DNA of 64,000 bases from Larimichthys crocea (Eukaryota; Chordata; Actinopteri; Sciaenidae), in assembly GCF_000972845.2 (NCBI RefSeq), contig NC_040021.1, positions 6,181,291 to 6,245,290 on the forward strand, given 5' to 3'. The notes beneath the pieces are model-generated. The model was not told where the DNA came from. It did not search any database and saw only the letters and a list, made by a program, of their open reading frames with translations. The position numbers and the translations under genes are program-made. Of the stretch, positions 27,401 through 38,587 are shown piece by piece (the stretch's first letter is position 1; each line of letters opens with the position of its first letter).

Positions 27401-28544
27401 CGGGATACTTGACATCATGAGACTGTATGATTACGGCGTTGGCAGGGCTAGAGTTAAATACTTTGCATTGACAATAAAGCACAATATTTATAAAAATGTG
27501 GGTTTAATTACCTTGAACGGCAGACTGCAGCTTATGTAAGATGTTTGTTTACTTTTATTATTAAGCATCGTAATTGTGACTTGTTAAGTGATTTGGTGTT
27601 GATGTGAAAAGTCAGACATAACCTTCAGCTTCTGCATGTGGCTTCAAACCTTTTACAGGATGTCAAAGTGGAGGTGGTGTGGGTGTTTAACCGGCAGCGA
27701 GGGTTTAATAAAAGACACAGTCAAGTTGTATTTTGGGAGTTTGATGCACACAACGGGCCAAAAGTCAAGTCATGTCATCTTCTGCTGTTTCAGTGTTGAC
27801 TATTCTGTCCATCAGCCTTTTATTTCACAAAGCTCTCACCAACAATGAAAAGTCACACTTTCCTTTTCTCTCCTCAGCTTACTGCATCAATGTCCATCTC
27901 CGTCTGGCCTCATTATGTCCATAGAGGCTGCTTACACTGCCCGCTACACTGTCCATGTCATCATCCGCAGTGATTAAGCAGATTATTAGTCCATTGATTA
28001 ATGATATGACATTGCCATCATAATTAGTTTGCATGGCAACACAATAAATTAAGCTGGTGTCCATGGTTACCGTTACACCTGCTCAGCATCATCTTGTCAT
28101 TATTGTCTCAGAGAGCCGCGAGCAGAGCTGTAGACTCTCTTCTTGTTGATCTGTGTTTGACCTTTATTGCCGAACAGTTAACCGTCTGAATATTTTGTAA
28201 CATGCCTGTCAAAGCACTGTTGTTACAAATAACCACAGCATTCGGCGTTGGCTTAAATGTGATATGAATTCTTCAGACTGCCACAACGACAAAATGTACC
28301 AAAGATTTGGCGAAATGGAATTAACCTCCTATTGAAAGACTGGAAAATTATGTTTGGATGTTGTTCATGTACACCAACAGCGAGACTATTTGAATTTCTC
28401 TTACTTATGTTTATTTTCACTGGGTTGGTACGTGCAGCTGCACTCTGATTCTTGGACATGATGAACAGAAACAGCCGCCAGGTATTTTAATTTCTGTGGC
28501 TGTCTGGGGAAGAGGCAGCCATGATTTTGAACAAAGGTAATCAC
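21471..28544. other. Non-genic stretch with repeat fragments
   Basis: About 23,635-23,710 is another fragment of the ttagctctgttttggt repeat. About 23,770-24,060 begins aaaggatagttcacccc and contains ctccaggcagacatctctg and gatatctccaaaatcagcaa, again fish-repeat-like; it lies inside a 187-codon open frame that I do not accept as a gene. About 26,915-27,060 is a diverged gggctgca repeat. Nothing else recognised. Confidence 0.4.
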
Positions 28545-28935
28545 AGGTACCTGCCAAAATAAAGGAACAAAGTCTTTTAATATGGTGTTGAACCACAATG
28601 AGTTTCGTCTCTGTGCCTTGGCGGTCCACAAATGCATTAACACCAATATACTCATTAGTTAATCCTATTTTTCAGTGTTTTCCTTGTAATCGAGGAGCAT
28701 ACGGTTTCCATTGCCACACCAAGATGCTGATTTGAGTTGAGAGAGGTGGTGACAGCGCCAACCACGGTGAATGATTCACATTGTTTTCATTTTCATCCAA
28801 CCTTTCAATGATCACTCAGTAGAGACACTATCATCCTGAGGAGATTCCACCTCCACCGGGATAGAAATGATTCACCAAAAGGCGATGAAGCCAATCACTC
28901 AGAGTTGCTTTGTATTTTTTGGCATTTACATCGCC
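28545..28935 (-). mobile_element. Tc1/mariner-type transposon remnant
   Basis: Positions 28,545-28,650 (tgccaaaataaaggaac, then the reverse of a transposase C-terminus) and 28,780-28,935 (ttttcatccaacctttcaat, tcatcctgaggagattccac, gggatagaaatgattcacca, tcactcagagttgctttgta) follow the reverse complement of a widespread fish Tc1-like element. The DDE region usually found between the two parts is missing or scrambled, and stops interrupt the reading frame. It is an inactive fossil. Identification rests on remembered sequence layout. Confidence 0.5.
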
Positions 28936-29159
28936 CGCTAGGAGTTTCAGTCGACCTCAGACGTGCCAGGAAATTTTCCTCCTTCGTAACATAACAGAGC
29001 AGCCATAAACTTCTGGAATCAAAGATATTGTAAAAGACATCTTCAAGTGCATTATCAAGGGTGTGCAGCAACATCCACCAACATCCCTTTTTATTCATAC
29101 ATAAGATAAGATGAGCTGTGTCTGAGGGAGGGCTATAAGGCGAGACTGTATTCAAGCGT

Positions 29160-29600
29160 CCAACACTTGAAGCAATAGTATAACATTTGTGGAGAAATAT
29201 GCTTTCTTGCTGAGAATGATGTGAGCAGATTGATGACACTCACAAGTCTGTACAGTAATTATGTAGCTGGATCCAGCTCACCTTAGCATAAAGACTAGAA
29301 ACATATGGAGACAGCTAGTGAGAAATTAACACATTTTCATCTGTTCTAAAAAAAACGTTTTATCGGCAGAGTTAAATAACTACAGAGAGTCTACACTTTT
29401 CTACTTTTTTGTACAGGATGCACGAACAGGATCTGAAGTGTTGATCAGTGAACTTGTTTTACCTTTGGACAAAACCAGGATAGCTGTTCCCTCCAAGTCT
29501 TTGTGCTAAGCTGCCTGGCTGCTGACTCAAGCAACACGTTTACCTGGCAGCTATGTGAGATTGGTATCTTATCGTCTAAGAAAATCAGCTTAAAACCCAA
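29160..29600. repeat. Percomorph interspersed repeat (…agcataaagactagaaac…)
   Basis: Contains gagaaatatgctttcttgct, gagaatgatgtgagcagatt, cacaagtctgtacagtaatt, ccttagcataaagactagaa, gagacagctag, gctgactcaagcaacacg and tggcagctatgtgag in the order of a well-known percomorph repeat. The class is unknown to me and it is non-coding. Confidence 0.55.
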
Positions 29601-30099
29601 ATGTCAAACTACCCCTTAAAGAAGTAATCTTGAATGTAATCACACTGATTGTTAACACTTTAATCCACCGCTTTAATGTGACATTTCCAGTCCACACTGT
29701 GGATTTTTTTTTGGTCTTCTTTCCATTGATCACCAGACACAGCATGTGACTGAGAAGACTAATCTTCTGGTATCTCTGTGTAGTCGCTCGCTCGTGTTTT
29801 GGCAAACAACATGGGGCGGATTGGCGTGAGGAAAAGTCTTTGAGTAATCCATTTTGAAAGAGAGTGTGCCCGAGCAGGTGCATCTTGTCAGGAGTCAGAA
29901 AGCTGCAAATAGATCTGACTAGATATTTCCAAAACAATATTAGATCATTTTTAAGAAACAGTGCTCAGGCTGATTTGCTGCCAAAACGGAATCTGAATAA
30001 TATTAAAATCTTGGAGGCTGCAGTCCATCAGGATCAAAACCTCACTGCACAAAACCAGTTTCTTCCCATACATTAACGCACAGTCTCTATTTATCTGGG

Positions 30100-30611
30100 A
30101 ACACTTCATCCTGTTGTATATGTATATATCTATATAACTCTCACTCTCCTATTACCTGTCATATACTTGCACATCAACTTGCACTACAGCTCCTTTGTTT
30201 TAGAAGATATTGTGCATATATTTATATTGTTTATATTTTAATACTTGTTTTTTATCTTTATTTTTTATATTTTTTACTTAATGTTTATTCTGTGCCAACT
30301 ACACCAAGTCTATCTATCTGTCTATCTCTCTGCCTGTCTGTCTGTCTGTCTGTCTGTCTATCTGTCTATCCATCCATCCATCCATCCATCCATCCATCCA
30401 ATACTTGTTTTTTATCTTTATTTTTTATATTTTTTACTTAATGTTTATTCTGTGCCAACTACACCAAGTCTATCTATCTGTCTATCTCTCTGCCTGTCTG
30501 TCTGTCTGTCTGTCTGTCTATCTGTCTATCCATCCATCCATCCATCCATCCATCCATCCATCCATCTATCATCCATCCATCCGTCTGTCCATCTGTCTGT
30601 CTGTCTCTCTG

Positions 30612-30654
<43 letters not shown>

Positions 30655-30675
30655 GTCTGTCTGTCTCTCTGTCTG

Positions 30676-30734
<59 letters not shown>

Positions 30735-30851
30735 GTCTGTCTGTCCATCCATCCATCCATCCATCCATCCGTCTGTCTATCTGTCTGCCTGTCTGTCCAT
30801 CTGTCTGTCTGCCTGTCTGTCTGTCCATCCATCCATCCATCCATCCATCCA

Positions 30852-30930
<79 letters not shown>

Positions 30931-30950
30931 GTCTGTCTGTCGCAGGTCCT
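30100..30950 (+). repeat. LINE-like 3' end with large GTCT/ATCT/CATC array and 160-bp duplication
   Basis: About 30,100-30,310 looks like the A+T-rich 3' end of a retroelement (cttgcacatcaacttgcac, ttctgtgccaactacacc). It runs into a tetranucleotide array of GTCT, ATCT and CATC blocks that continues to 30,943. A 160-base segment starting aatacttgttttttatcttt near 30,231 is repeated from 30,391, copying the end of the LINE-like part and the start of the array. The array gives open frames of 250-290 codons of Leu-Ser-Val-Tyr-Ile, which are not genes. It ends about 200 bases before the likely katnbl1 first exon. Confidence 0.9.
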
Positions 30951-31774
30951 CCTGCAGTACAGTCTTCGTGGCGCTGGATGGCGCTGTGTCTCCCTTGCAG
31001 TCTTGAACCTTCCTCCTCTCGTGTCTGTCCAGCAGTCGTCGCTAAAACTCTCCAAACTCTTTTTCTCTCTCTCTTTTTTCCTTTAGCCAAAGATCGATCC
31101 CACAATCCCCAAACACACACACCGGCGGTGTATTCATTTGAATGGTTAAAAACTGTGTTAGCGAAAGCTGCACACAGGGAGGAACAGGGACAGGAGCCGC
31201 TATCGGAGTTTAACCAGTTTTTCACGTTTGTTTGTTTTTTTCCTACGCACCCTGAGAGGACTTCATGACACCGCACACAATGAATCGGTGGGTATTGAAC
31301 TTTAACGCGTGTAGCCTGGTGACAGTAAACCTCGTTTATCAAACCATATGCTGAGGTAGCTTAGCTTAGCTTAGCTTAGCTTAGCATTAGCGGCCCTCTA
31401 CTTTGAACGAGCCGAGCTACATGCTAACAGCCGAAGCTAACTCCTCAAAACACCTTTTTTTAAATTTTTAAACACGCACCAAGACGTAAAACTTTAAAAC
31501 TTTAACTTTAAATCAACGTGTGGCGACGTTTGTGACTTGTTGCAGCTCACCCAGCTAAAGCTAAAGCAGCAGCCAACGCCTTTGTAACTGTAAACGTTTT
31601 ATTTGTGTTTATCCCGTTTGAATGTTTGTTTTTTTTAGGCTTTATCTCTCCATAATTCACTGTACACACCGTGACACATGCTGTGTAACCTTTTTTAAGC
31701 TGTTAAAGCCATGAGAAGGTGGCTGTGCAACTTGTCAACCTGACCTCACTCAACACATTTGTTTGTCCCAACAG
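30951..31774 (+). promoter_or_regulatory. katnbl1: katnbl1 promoter and 5' non-coding region
   Basis: G+C content rises between the tetranucleotide array and the first coding exon. A likely non-coding first exon lies at about 31,120-31,287, ending aatcg|gtgggt (inferred, weak). A pentanucleotide (TTAGC)n run of about six units occurs at 31,357-31,386. No TATA box stands out. Exact start site not determinable here. Confidence 0.4.
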
Positions 31775-31884
31775 TTTCCCTTATTATGGCAGCTGGTAAG
31801 GCATGAAGAGGTTTGCATGTCAACCTGAATAAATCCCCAAATGGCTTTCTGCGATCCCGCCTGCACCTTTCTGCTGAAAAGAAC

Positions 31885-34800
31885 ATGAAGCAGGTAAGGA
31901 GCCCACACAAGTTCAAATGACTTTGTGTCCAAATCGTGGTGACTGAAGTACAGTTTTGAGTAGCAGGTTGCAGTAGTGGCTTCATCCCTTATCCTTTTGT
32001 TTTAGGTGGATATTATAAATAAGGAAGATTTAGATAAAGAAAGGTGAGTCTCTGATCCACGTAATTATGATCACTCACTCACTGTCTGTGTCCCCACAGA
32101 TCATCCCCCCTCTCTCAGTCACTGGATCTTTTAAAGGCACCTTTCCATAACCATTATCACAGTGTGTCTGTGGCTATTTGAATTTTATTTCTTTCCCCCG
32201 AACAACTAAGACAAGCTTTCCATGTCGATTTTTTTATCTTCTTGGCAGATTTCAAGTCCATTACGAAATACACAGCCCGGGCAAAGTGAAGCGATCGTCG
32301 TCTTTCAAGAGGAAGGGTTGTCCAGTGGTGGAGGTGGGCTCGAAGCTGCACCGCACAACATCAGATGTAGGCCGTGTCTGTGACCGCGGCATGGCCAACA
32401 AAGAAAATGAGCTGACGTGCTCCGATGACGTGCGGGGCATGCACTACAATGACAACTGCGGGCTCCCTGTGAACTCCGCAGAGGCCTCCAAGATGGCAGG
32501 GGCCAGCTCGAAGTACAGCGACTTTACTGAGGTGAGAGTTCAAAGTGTCGCTCTGTTATGGTTAAAAACTCTGAGACTTGCAGACTGAATTCCCTTTGTG
32601 TATTGTTTGCCTTCTCACGCAGCTATCAAAGGACCACGAAGCGATGACTCACGTCCTTTTCGGAAGGAATCTACGACTAAAAGTAGCCCAAACACTATGG
32701 CGAAGAAACGCCAGTGAATTAGTGGCCTATCTAATAAGGTAAAAGAGTGACAGCCAAGACTGTACATTGGTGGATTTTCATTCCTCAGTTACATAACATG
32801 CTTCATCTTGAACCATTGTTTGCTTTTCCAGAATTCAAGACACAGGGGTGCTGCTTGACTGCTTACCTGTCTTAACAAACGAGTGAGTCTCACCTGTAGC
32901 ATCACTGGTGCTTCAACTAATGATTGTTAATGTTGACGAAGTCATCTGAGCAGTCTGTAAAATGTCGGAAAGTAATAAAAACTGCAGAGCATGGTTTTTC
33001 AGAGCCCGAGGTGACGTTTTCAAACTTATTGTTTTGGTCGATTTACAACGATATGAAACAGAAAAAACTGAATTCTTACTTTTGAGTAGCTTTATCAATT
33101 GCCAAATCTAATTATTCTTCTTTTAATTCTTCTTTAATTGTTTTATCTTTGGGTATTGTGATCTAAATTATGTTTTGTGGCATCATCTTCTGTATCTATA
33201 GGTCATATAAAATATACATGACCAGCACAACGTGACAAATTGAACGTGATGTTGTAAAACTTCTATTCCTAGAGAGGAAAAGTCCTAGATAGCCTTTTCT
33301 TTTTCTTTTGTTTTTTTGTGTCTGTGACTCTCTGAGACTAAAGTCAACAAGTTAGTTTTTTCTGTGTCCACATTTCTGATAATCGGCTCAATATCTTTAT
33401 TTTGTCGTGCGTTTCTTCTTGTTTCAGCCTTCAAACCGAAGCACCATGTTTGTCACTTGGATGCTGCGTTGACCTCATGCCCCAAGTGAAAGTGATTCTC
33501 TCCAGCAAATACGAAGAGTGAGTGTCACTGAGGAATAAACAGAAGTAGTCTAGTTGAAGCTTCAGCCAGTCTAAAGAAATAACTAATGGACTCCTGAAAT
33601 GTTTGACTGGTGTGTACCTGTGACATTGTGATATGATAAACCTGTTGTTTTGTTTTTCACAGACACATAATGGTGGGCTTACACTGGGTTCAATCCGTCA
33701 TCAGGAAATGGTGGCCAGAACTTTCTAAGAATGAGAAAAGACTGCGGGACAGTCGTTCAGAAGACAGGTGGGCAGTGCATGCTTAAATAAAACCTAATAA
33801 CCCAACCATGACACAACCCAGACTTGATGGCTCATGGTTCCTCCTTTCATTTACCGCTGGATGTGGTCAGGCCGGATATGTTTTCTATGTTTCTGTGTTT
33901 GTTTTTTTTGTTTGTTTTGTTTTTAACATCCTCCATGAGTTGTTTTTGATTTTCTGTTTAGTAATATGACCCACATCCACTTGGAGGAGTCATTTCCAGC
34001 AAAATGTTTCCATGGTTCCCACTGGTGCTTGTAATACAAACAGACATGGCTCTTTTTTTAACATTAGTAAATATATAAGCTACATTCTGCTAGTTAAAAT
34101 TCTTAGTGTTGCAACAGTAATCACTCTTGATCCGTGCCTCAAACTATGCTGTGTTGGTTCATGAATTAGAGAGAAAAGGCGGCTCTCTAAAAAGTCCTTG
34201 AATTTAATGTTCATGTAGGTTTATGTAAGTAGTCTGCACTCGCCACATATTGAAACGTTTGTATTTTTATTGCAGAAATATTGAAGTCATGAAGCAGCGC
34301 CTGAAGGACCTGTGGAAAGAAGGAGCCCGGTTATGTTTGGTTCCTGGATCTACGGGAGAACTGGCAAAGGTGAGAAGGATGCAAAATTATAGATGATCCA
34401 TGATGCAGTAGCTGTAAAAGATTTGTCAGGACTGTGAAGGTTACAGAAAATGCTTTTTAAATGTCATTTAACAGTGCATTATTCAGATGTTCAGTGTTTT
34501 GTCTGGTTACTTAGTCCATAAAATGAAAACCACTTCTATTTTCTTTTAACTAAAGCATACATTTTTTTCCCCTCTTCTGGACTAAACTTAATTAATAATT
34601 GTAATCAAGTTGAATCAACATCTGCCTGTAAATGTTTTGAAGTGAACATTGTGTCACAAACATGCACACAGGTGCTGCTTCTGCTGTTTTTCCATTCTCT
34701 TGTTGATTTTGGGTGGACACAGCCAGCCACTCCCATCCTAAAAAAAGCCTCCAGGTCCACCATGAGCATTTGTAACATGAGTTGCTGCGAGTCTGTGTTC

Positions 34801-35135
34801 GGGTTGTGGTTTATTTGTTTCCATATTCACATGCTGCTTTGTGGTGAAAGCATAAAACCATAAAAGAGACCTTTTAAGGAGATGTTTTAAAGAGAAATAC
34901 AGACAGCATCCTCTTTTTATAGGCAGTATTTTACAAACTAATCCAGTATGATGTGAAAAACATGGAGATTTAAAAGCAGAAATGTGTGTTTGAGTCTTAT
35001 TTATTTATCGTGTTGATAATATGTAAGATTATTGTAATGTATGCCGATTGTTTCCCCCGGCTGTGACGACGACTAATGTGTTATCTCTGCTTCACGTTGC
35101 AGGCCGTCGAGGCTTATCTAGCACAGCTGCCCTGA
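31885..35135 (+). CDS. katnbl1: Katanin p80 subunit B-like 1 (KATNBL1), 9 coding exons
   Basis: Related to the C-terminal (con80) part of katanin p80; the family binds katanin catalytic subunits and modulates microtubule severing (family knowledge). Exons with GT-AG junctions: 31775-31893, 32006-32043, 32249-32531, 32623-32738, 32832-32882, 33428-33517, 33663-33767, 34276-34369, 35103-35135. All phases agree and give 272 residues from the ATG at 31,885, ending [10 protein letters not shown]. The motif MANKENEL and the con80-like part ([53 protein letters not shown]) match vertebrate KATNBL1. Oddity: an ATG at 31,786 is in the same frame 33 codons upstream; from it the total would be 305 codons, close to the human 304, but codon 7 is TGA. 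I therefore give the open start and flag the stop. emc7 lies downstream on the same strand. Confidence 0.92.
32905..33140. repeat. Diverged interspersed repeat in katnbl1 intron
   Basis: Lies between katnbl1 exons at 32,882 and 33,428. It begins tgcttcaactaatgattgtt and carries agtctgtaaaatgtcggaaa, a run of A+T and agagcccgaggtgacgtttt, following the layout of the gggctgcaac family noted at 21.2 kb. Confidence 0.5.
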
Positions 35136-35735
35136 CAGTTGTCAATGTAGCACTCTTGAGGATGTGACCACTACTGCCGGATCACGGCTGTGTTTTGGAC
35201 CGATAAGGATGCCAGAGAAAATGGACTGGTTCATTCTGCTACTCGAACCTCTTACTGGGACTGAACTTGACAATTCAGACAACTCCCTCGCTTAGAGCTG
35301 GAGACTCTTTAAGGAGGGCTGGGAGAGCCTTTCTACAAAAAAAAATATAAAAACAATTAAAAAAACACAGCAAATGACTGCTTCACATTGAAGTGGACCG
35401 TCTTGTGAAGGGGCATATTTAGTGGACCTCCATGAGACTGGGTGTAACGTCGCTCTATGAAGTGCCAAGCTCTTTGTCTCTCACTACACCACTATTTGCC
35501 ATTGAATGCAATGCAAATGCACTTGTGGATGTAATGAATGCTCCGCTGTTTTCATGTTTTTGCGCCTGGGTCCACCGGAATCAGGAACTTGAATCTACAA
35601 CAGTCTTAAATTATTAGAGCTCCTCTTGTTTTTATTTTGCCTCTCTCTCTATGACGTTTGACTGTATAATGTAAAATGTAAAAACAAGTGATTTCTTTTA
35701 ATCTTCTTTTAAATAAATTTGATAAAAATCATATT
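35136..35735 (+). other. katnbl1: katnbl1 3' UTR with polyadenylation signal
   Basis: Follows the katnbl1 stop codon. An AATAAA hexamer at 35,712-35,717, followed by T- and GT-rich sequence, is a good polyadenylation signal. The part from 35,347 onward is repeated exactly from 40,397, just after the first run of N. Confidence 0.7.
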
Positions 35736-37010
35736 GTTTGTTGTTTGTATCTACAGAAAAGCTACAGTAAGAATGAGATGTTTCGTTGTGAGAGAAAAAC
35801 ATCTGTCACAGGGAGGCTCAGGCAGAATTAGGCCAAATATTCTCATAGCAAATGCACTAATGTACATAACTGCTATTGCGTCCTGATCTTGCTCTTCAAC
35901 AAAAGTGGTCAAACAAGTTATTCGGGTCATCTTTTTTAAAATTTTTATATATACTCAATAAATCAATGTGTTACAGTGTAAATGGAAAGCAGAGTCATTA
36001 AAGAAAATAAGACAAGAATAGTAAGGGACAAAATAAGAGAAAAGACAACAGAGGCAACTCTGGTGCTTCTACCACAGGTCCTTTATTCCAACAGCTGTCG
36101 GACTCTTTAACACCAGCATGGCTTCATGAGTTTTGGCTGTATATTTCTTATGAGTAATTTCTTGTCTTGTGTATACGAGTTGCTGTGACAAGTGAATACC
36201 CCCGCTGTGGGCTCATGAAAGTCCATGTAATGGGAATTTTGGGATTTCTTTTCAAATACATGAAATATGTTGGAAAATAGTCACTGAAAAAATTTGTGGA
36301 GTTAGAGGTTAAAACAGTTTTCAGTCCAGGATTTTTTTTGGCCGGTCCTTAAAGGGTGGCTCGATGACACGCTGCGGCCACCCTGAGCATACCCCTGCAC
36401 TCCTAGTAGAGAGATAGAGATTAATCTATCTCACTCAGAGTGTTTCAAAGTTAGTCCTGTCATTTTCTGAACTCATCTGACACATTTCAGTCGCTTCAAA
36501 ATTGCTGCTTGACTGCTCCCACAAGTGGGCGTCTGCAGCATTGTAGCATATACATTTTCCTCTGTCCAGCTCTGGACAACAATTGTACACATTATAGTTA
36601 AGTTAAAAGCCGATAAGACAAACTAAAAATACTAAAAGTCCCCTTTAAATTTAATATATTGAATCAAATATACAGTCATACAAACAAGTAACCAAACCCA
36701 GCTCATAACCGTGCACTCTAAAGTATGATATCGCATAGAGACTAACAGTACTTTCAGCAGTGAGAAAACAGAAAAGCAAAAATAAAATTAGATGTGACAG
36801 ACTTTGTAATCTTACATATAAATAAAGTTCTAGTTATAACTGTTGTGACAGGTTACTGGTTAATTAACTTAAGAGACTTTAATCAGAAATAGCTTAAATG
36901 ATGGTGATGAATCTTGAAATATACATTTATGGATGTGATCCCTAATAAAAATATAGAGGTGGACAATAATACATAGTTTCTTTTCTTTGTATTTGTGTTT
37001 GTGTCCTTCT
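35736..37010. other. katnbl1-emc7 intergenic DNA, no gene
   Basis: No exon recognised. The sequence is repeated with increasing divergence at 40,787-42,197: identical up to about 36,563, then with small indels and one 150-bp presence/absence difference. Confidence 0.6.
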
Positions 37011-37454
37011 GTACGGTGGCCCTGAAGTGCAAAACACAACAGCAAATCAAAAAACATAACAGCAAATTCAGAAAGTTAACAGCGCTCATATTTTGAAAAC
37101 ATCTAAACCATGTCCTTCCAGTTCAAAGGACGGACCACCAGTCCAATCAGCGACGAGTCATGTCGCCCGAGGGTACCTACCTTTTCCGTTTTGAATTTGC
37201 TGTTGTGTTTTTTGATTTGCTATTGTTGTGTTATTTGATTTGCTATTGTGTTTTTTGATTTGTTATTGTGTTTTTTGATTTATTATTGTGTTTTTGAATT
37301 TGCTATTGTGTTTTTTGATTTGTTATTGTGTTTTTTGATTTATTATTGTGTTTTTGAATTTGCTATTGTGTTTTTACATTTGCTATTGTGTTTTATGATT
37401 TGCTACTGTGTTTTTGAATTTGCTGTTGTGTTTTGCACTTCAGGGCCACCGTAC
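37011..37454. mobile_element. TIR-bounded element with internal 21-bp minisatellite
   Basis: Two 37-base perfect inverted repeats lie at 37,011-37,047 (gtacggtggccctgaagtgc…) and 37,418-37,454 (…gcacttcagggccaccgtac). Between them, about 37,185-37,435 is a run of roughly eleven units close to tttgctattgtgttttttgat. The unit is itself a variant of the inner end of the terminal repeat (aacacaacagcaaat in reverse), so the array seems to have grown from the repeat. No transposase is encoded. This looks like a small foldback or MITE-like element; I cannot name the family. A longer, noisier version is at 42,198-42,815. Confidence 0.7.
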
Positions 37455-37836
37455 TTCTGTAATCTGACACAAACACGGACAATTACATTTGCATTTGTTG
37501 CACTTTATTTAATGTTGATTTGTTCGTGTATATACCTTTTTATACTTATATACATATATATTTATATTTTATTCGTAATTGGTGATTACTTGTTTAACTT
37601 AAAGTGGTGTATTGTAACAAAAATAATTCCCCCCCTGGGATTATTAAAGTATTTCTGATTCTGATTCTGATTCAAAATAAGTAATAATGTTTTTTTTCCT
37701 TCAATCCTGATTAAATGTTTTGTTTTACACAGTATATATTTCTATAATTTCCTAAATGTGTTTATAATGTTACCTTCCGCTTTAAGTCTTCAGTGGACTG
37801 TCATTGTCATTGTCGGTTGGTACATAAGTTTTCTGG

Positions 37837-37844
37837 TGACGTCA
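37837..37844. promoter_or_regulatory. Palindromic CRE (TGACGTCA), copy in section A
   Basis: Perfect ATF/CREB palindrome in the emc7 promoter, about 125 bases before the coding start. Present unchanged in the other two sections (43,179 and 50,718). Confidence 0.5.
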
Positions 37845-37966
37845 TTTTCCGCAGAGCCAGCTGGATGGTGCCGACCCTTCAGCTCCTCAGCAGTCCTCTC
37901 AGACCTTTCCTCCTCCTGAGCGCTCAGACTTCATTTAACTTATGAACCAAACACAGACAGACAGTC

Positions 37967-38197
37967 GCGTGAACACGGACAGAGCTCCGCTGCTGTGGCT
38001 CCTCGCACAGGCCGCGCTCGTCTCGGCGGCCTGGTGTTTCACGGACATGGAGACGGGGCCTGGCGCAGGTGTATCCACGCAGCCCAACGGAGATCGCTTC
38101 AAAATCGAGGGAAGGGCGATATACCCGGGATAAAGACACAGGACTGGGTGTCCGCGGCTAGAGCGGGTGGGGGTGAAGAGTACGTGGGCTTTCTGAG
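37967..38197 (+). pseudogene. emc7: emc7 exon 1, orphan copy in section A (start codon lost)
   Basis: Corresponds to exon 1 of the intact emc7 at 50,853-51,088, including [20 protein letters not shown]. The start codon is damaged (agtcgcgtgaac instead of agtcatgctgaac), and further indels follow (gcgatataccc, gagcgggtggggg), so the frame is not kept to the splice site. Intron 1 then runs to the run of N at 40,387 without reaching exon 2. Differences of this kind, one or two bases at a time in both exon and intron, fit an uncorrected contig end better than a decaying gene. I read it as an assembly remnant of the single emc7 locus. Confidence 0.8.
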
Positions 38198-38587
38198 GTG
38201 AGACGCAGCCACCTGTCGGTTAGTGTCAGCGAGGCTAGGCGGCGTTAGCATGGGGAGCTAACGGCAGCCTGACGTGCTGTTTCCTGGTGAGCACCGGGCA
38301 ACAACAACAACAGCTGCTGCGGCTGCTGCTTTCTAACTAGTTCACAGCTTAATAACTGAGTTTGCCAGCTGAGACTGTTTCATTATGACTAACTGTCATT
38401 AGCTTTGACTCTAATTCACATAAGCTCGACCAGGCCTTCCTGTAGCTTGTAACCAAAACAAACCAGACCCCAGAGACCTGGGTGACCACCACTGATGTTT
38501 GAGTAGCAGTGCATTGAAACCAAAGGCTCCACACACACTGTGATTAGTGTTATATTAACTAGTTATTATTATTATATACTAGTTATT

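Noticed and set aside
30245..31268. Open frames of 250-290 codons rich in Leu-Ser-Val-Tyr-Ile
   Set aside because: They are translations of the GTCT/ATCT/CATC tetranucleotide array; two frames give the same protein 160 bases apart because of the duplication.
31786..31893. UGA as selenocysteine in katnbl1
   Set aside because: KATNBL1 is not a selenoprotein family, and no SECIS element was identified in the 3' UTR by eye; a nonsense change, error or downstream start is more likely.
35432..35617. 61-codon open frame occurring twice (also 40,482-40,667)
   Set aside because: Lies in the katnbl1 3' UTR, and the second occurrence is the duplicated section; no domain or conservation evidence.
37248..37658. 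136-codon Phe/Leu/Cys-rich open frame that looks like a membrane protein
   Set aside because: It is the translation of the 21-bp minisatellite inside the inverted-repeat element.
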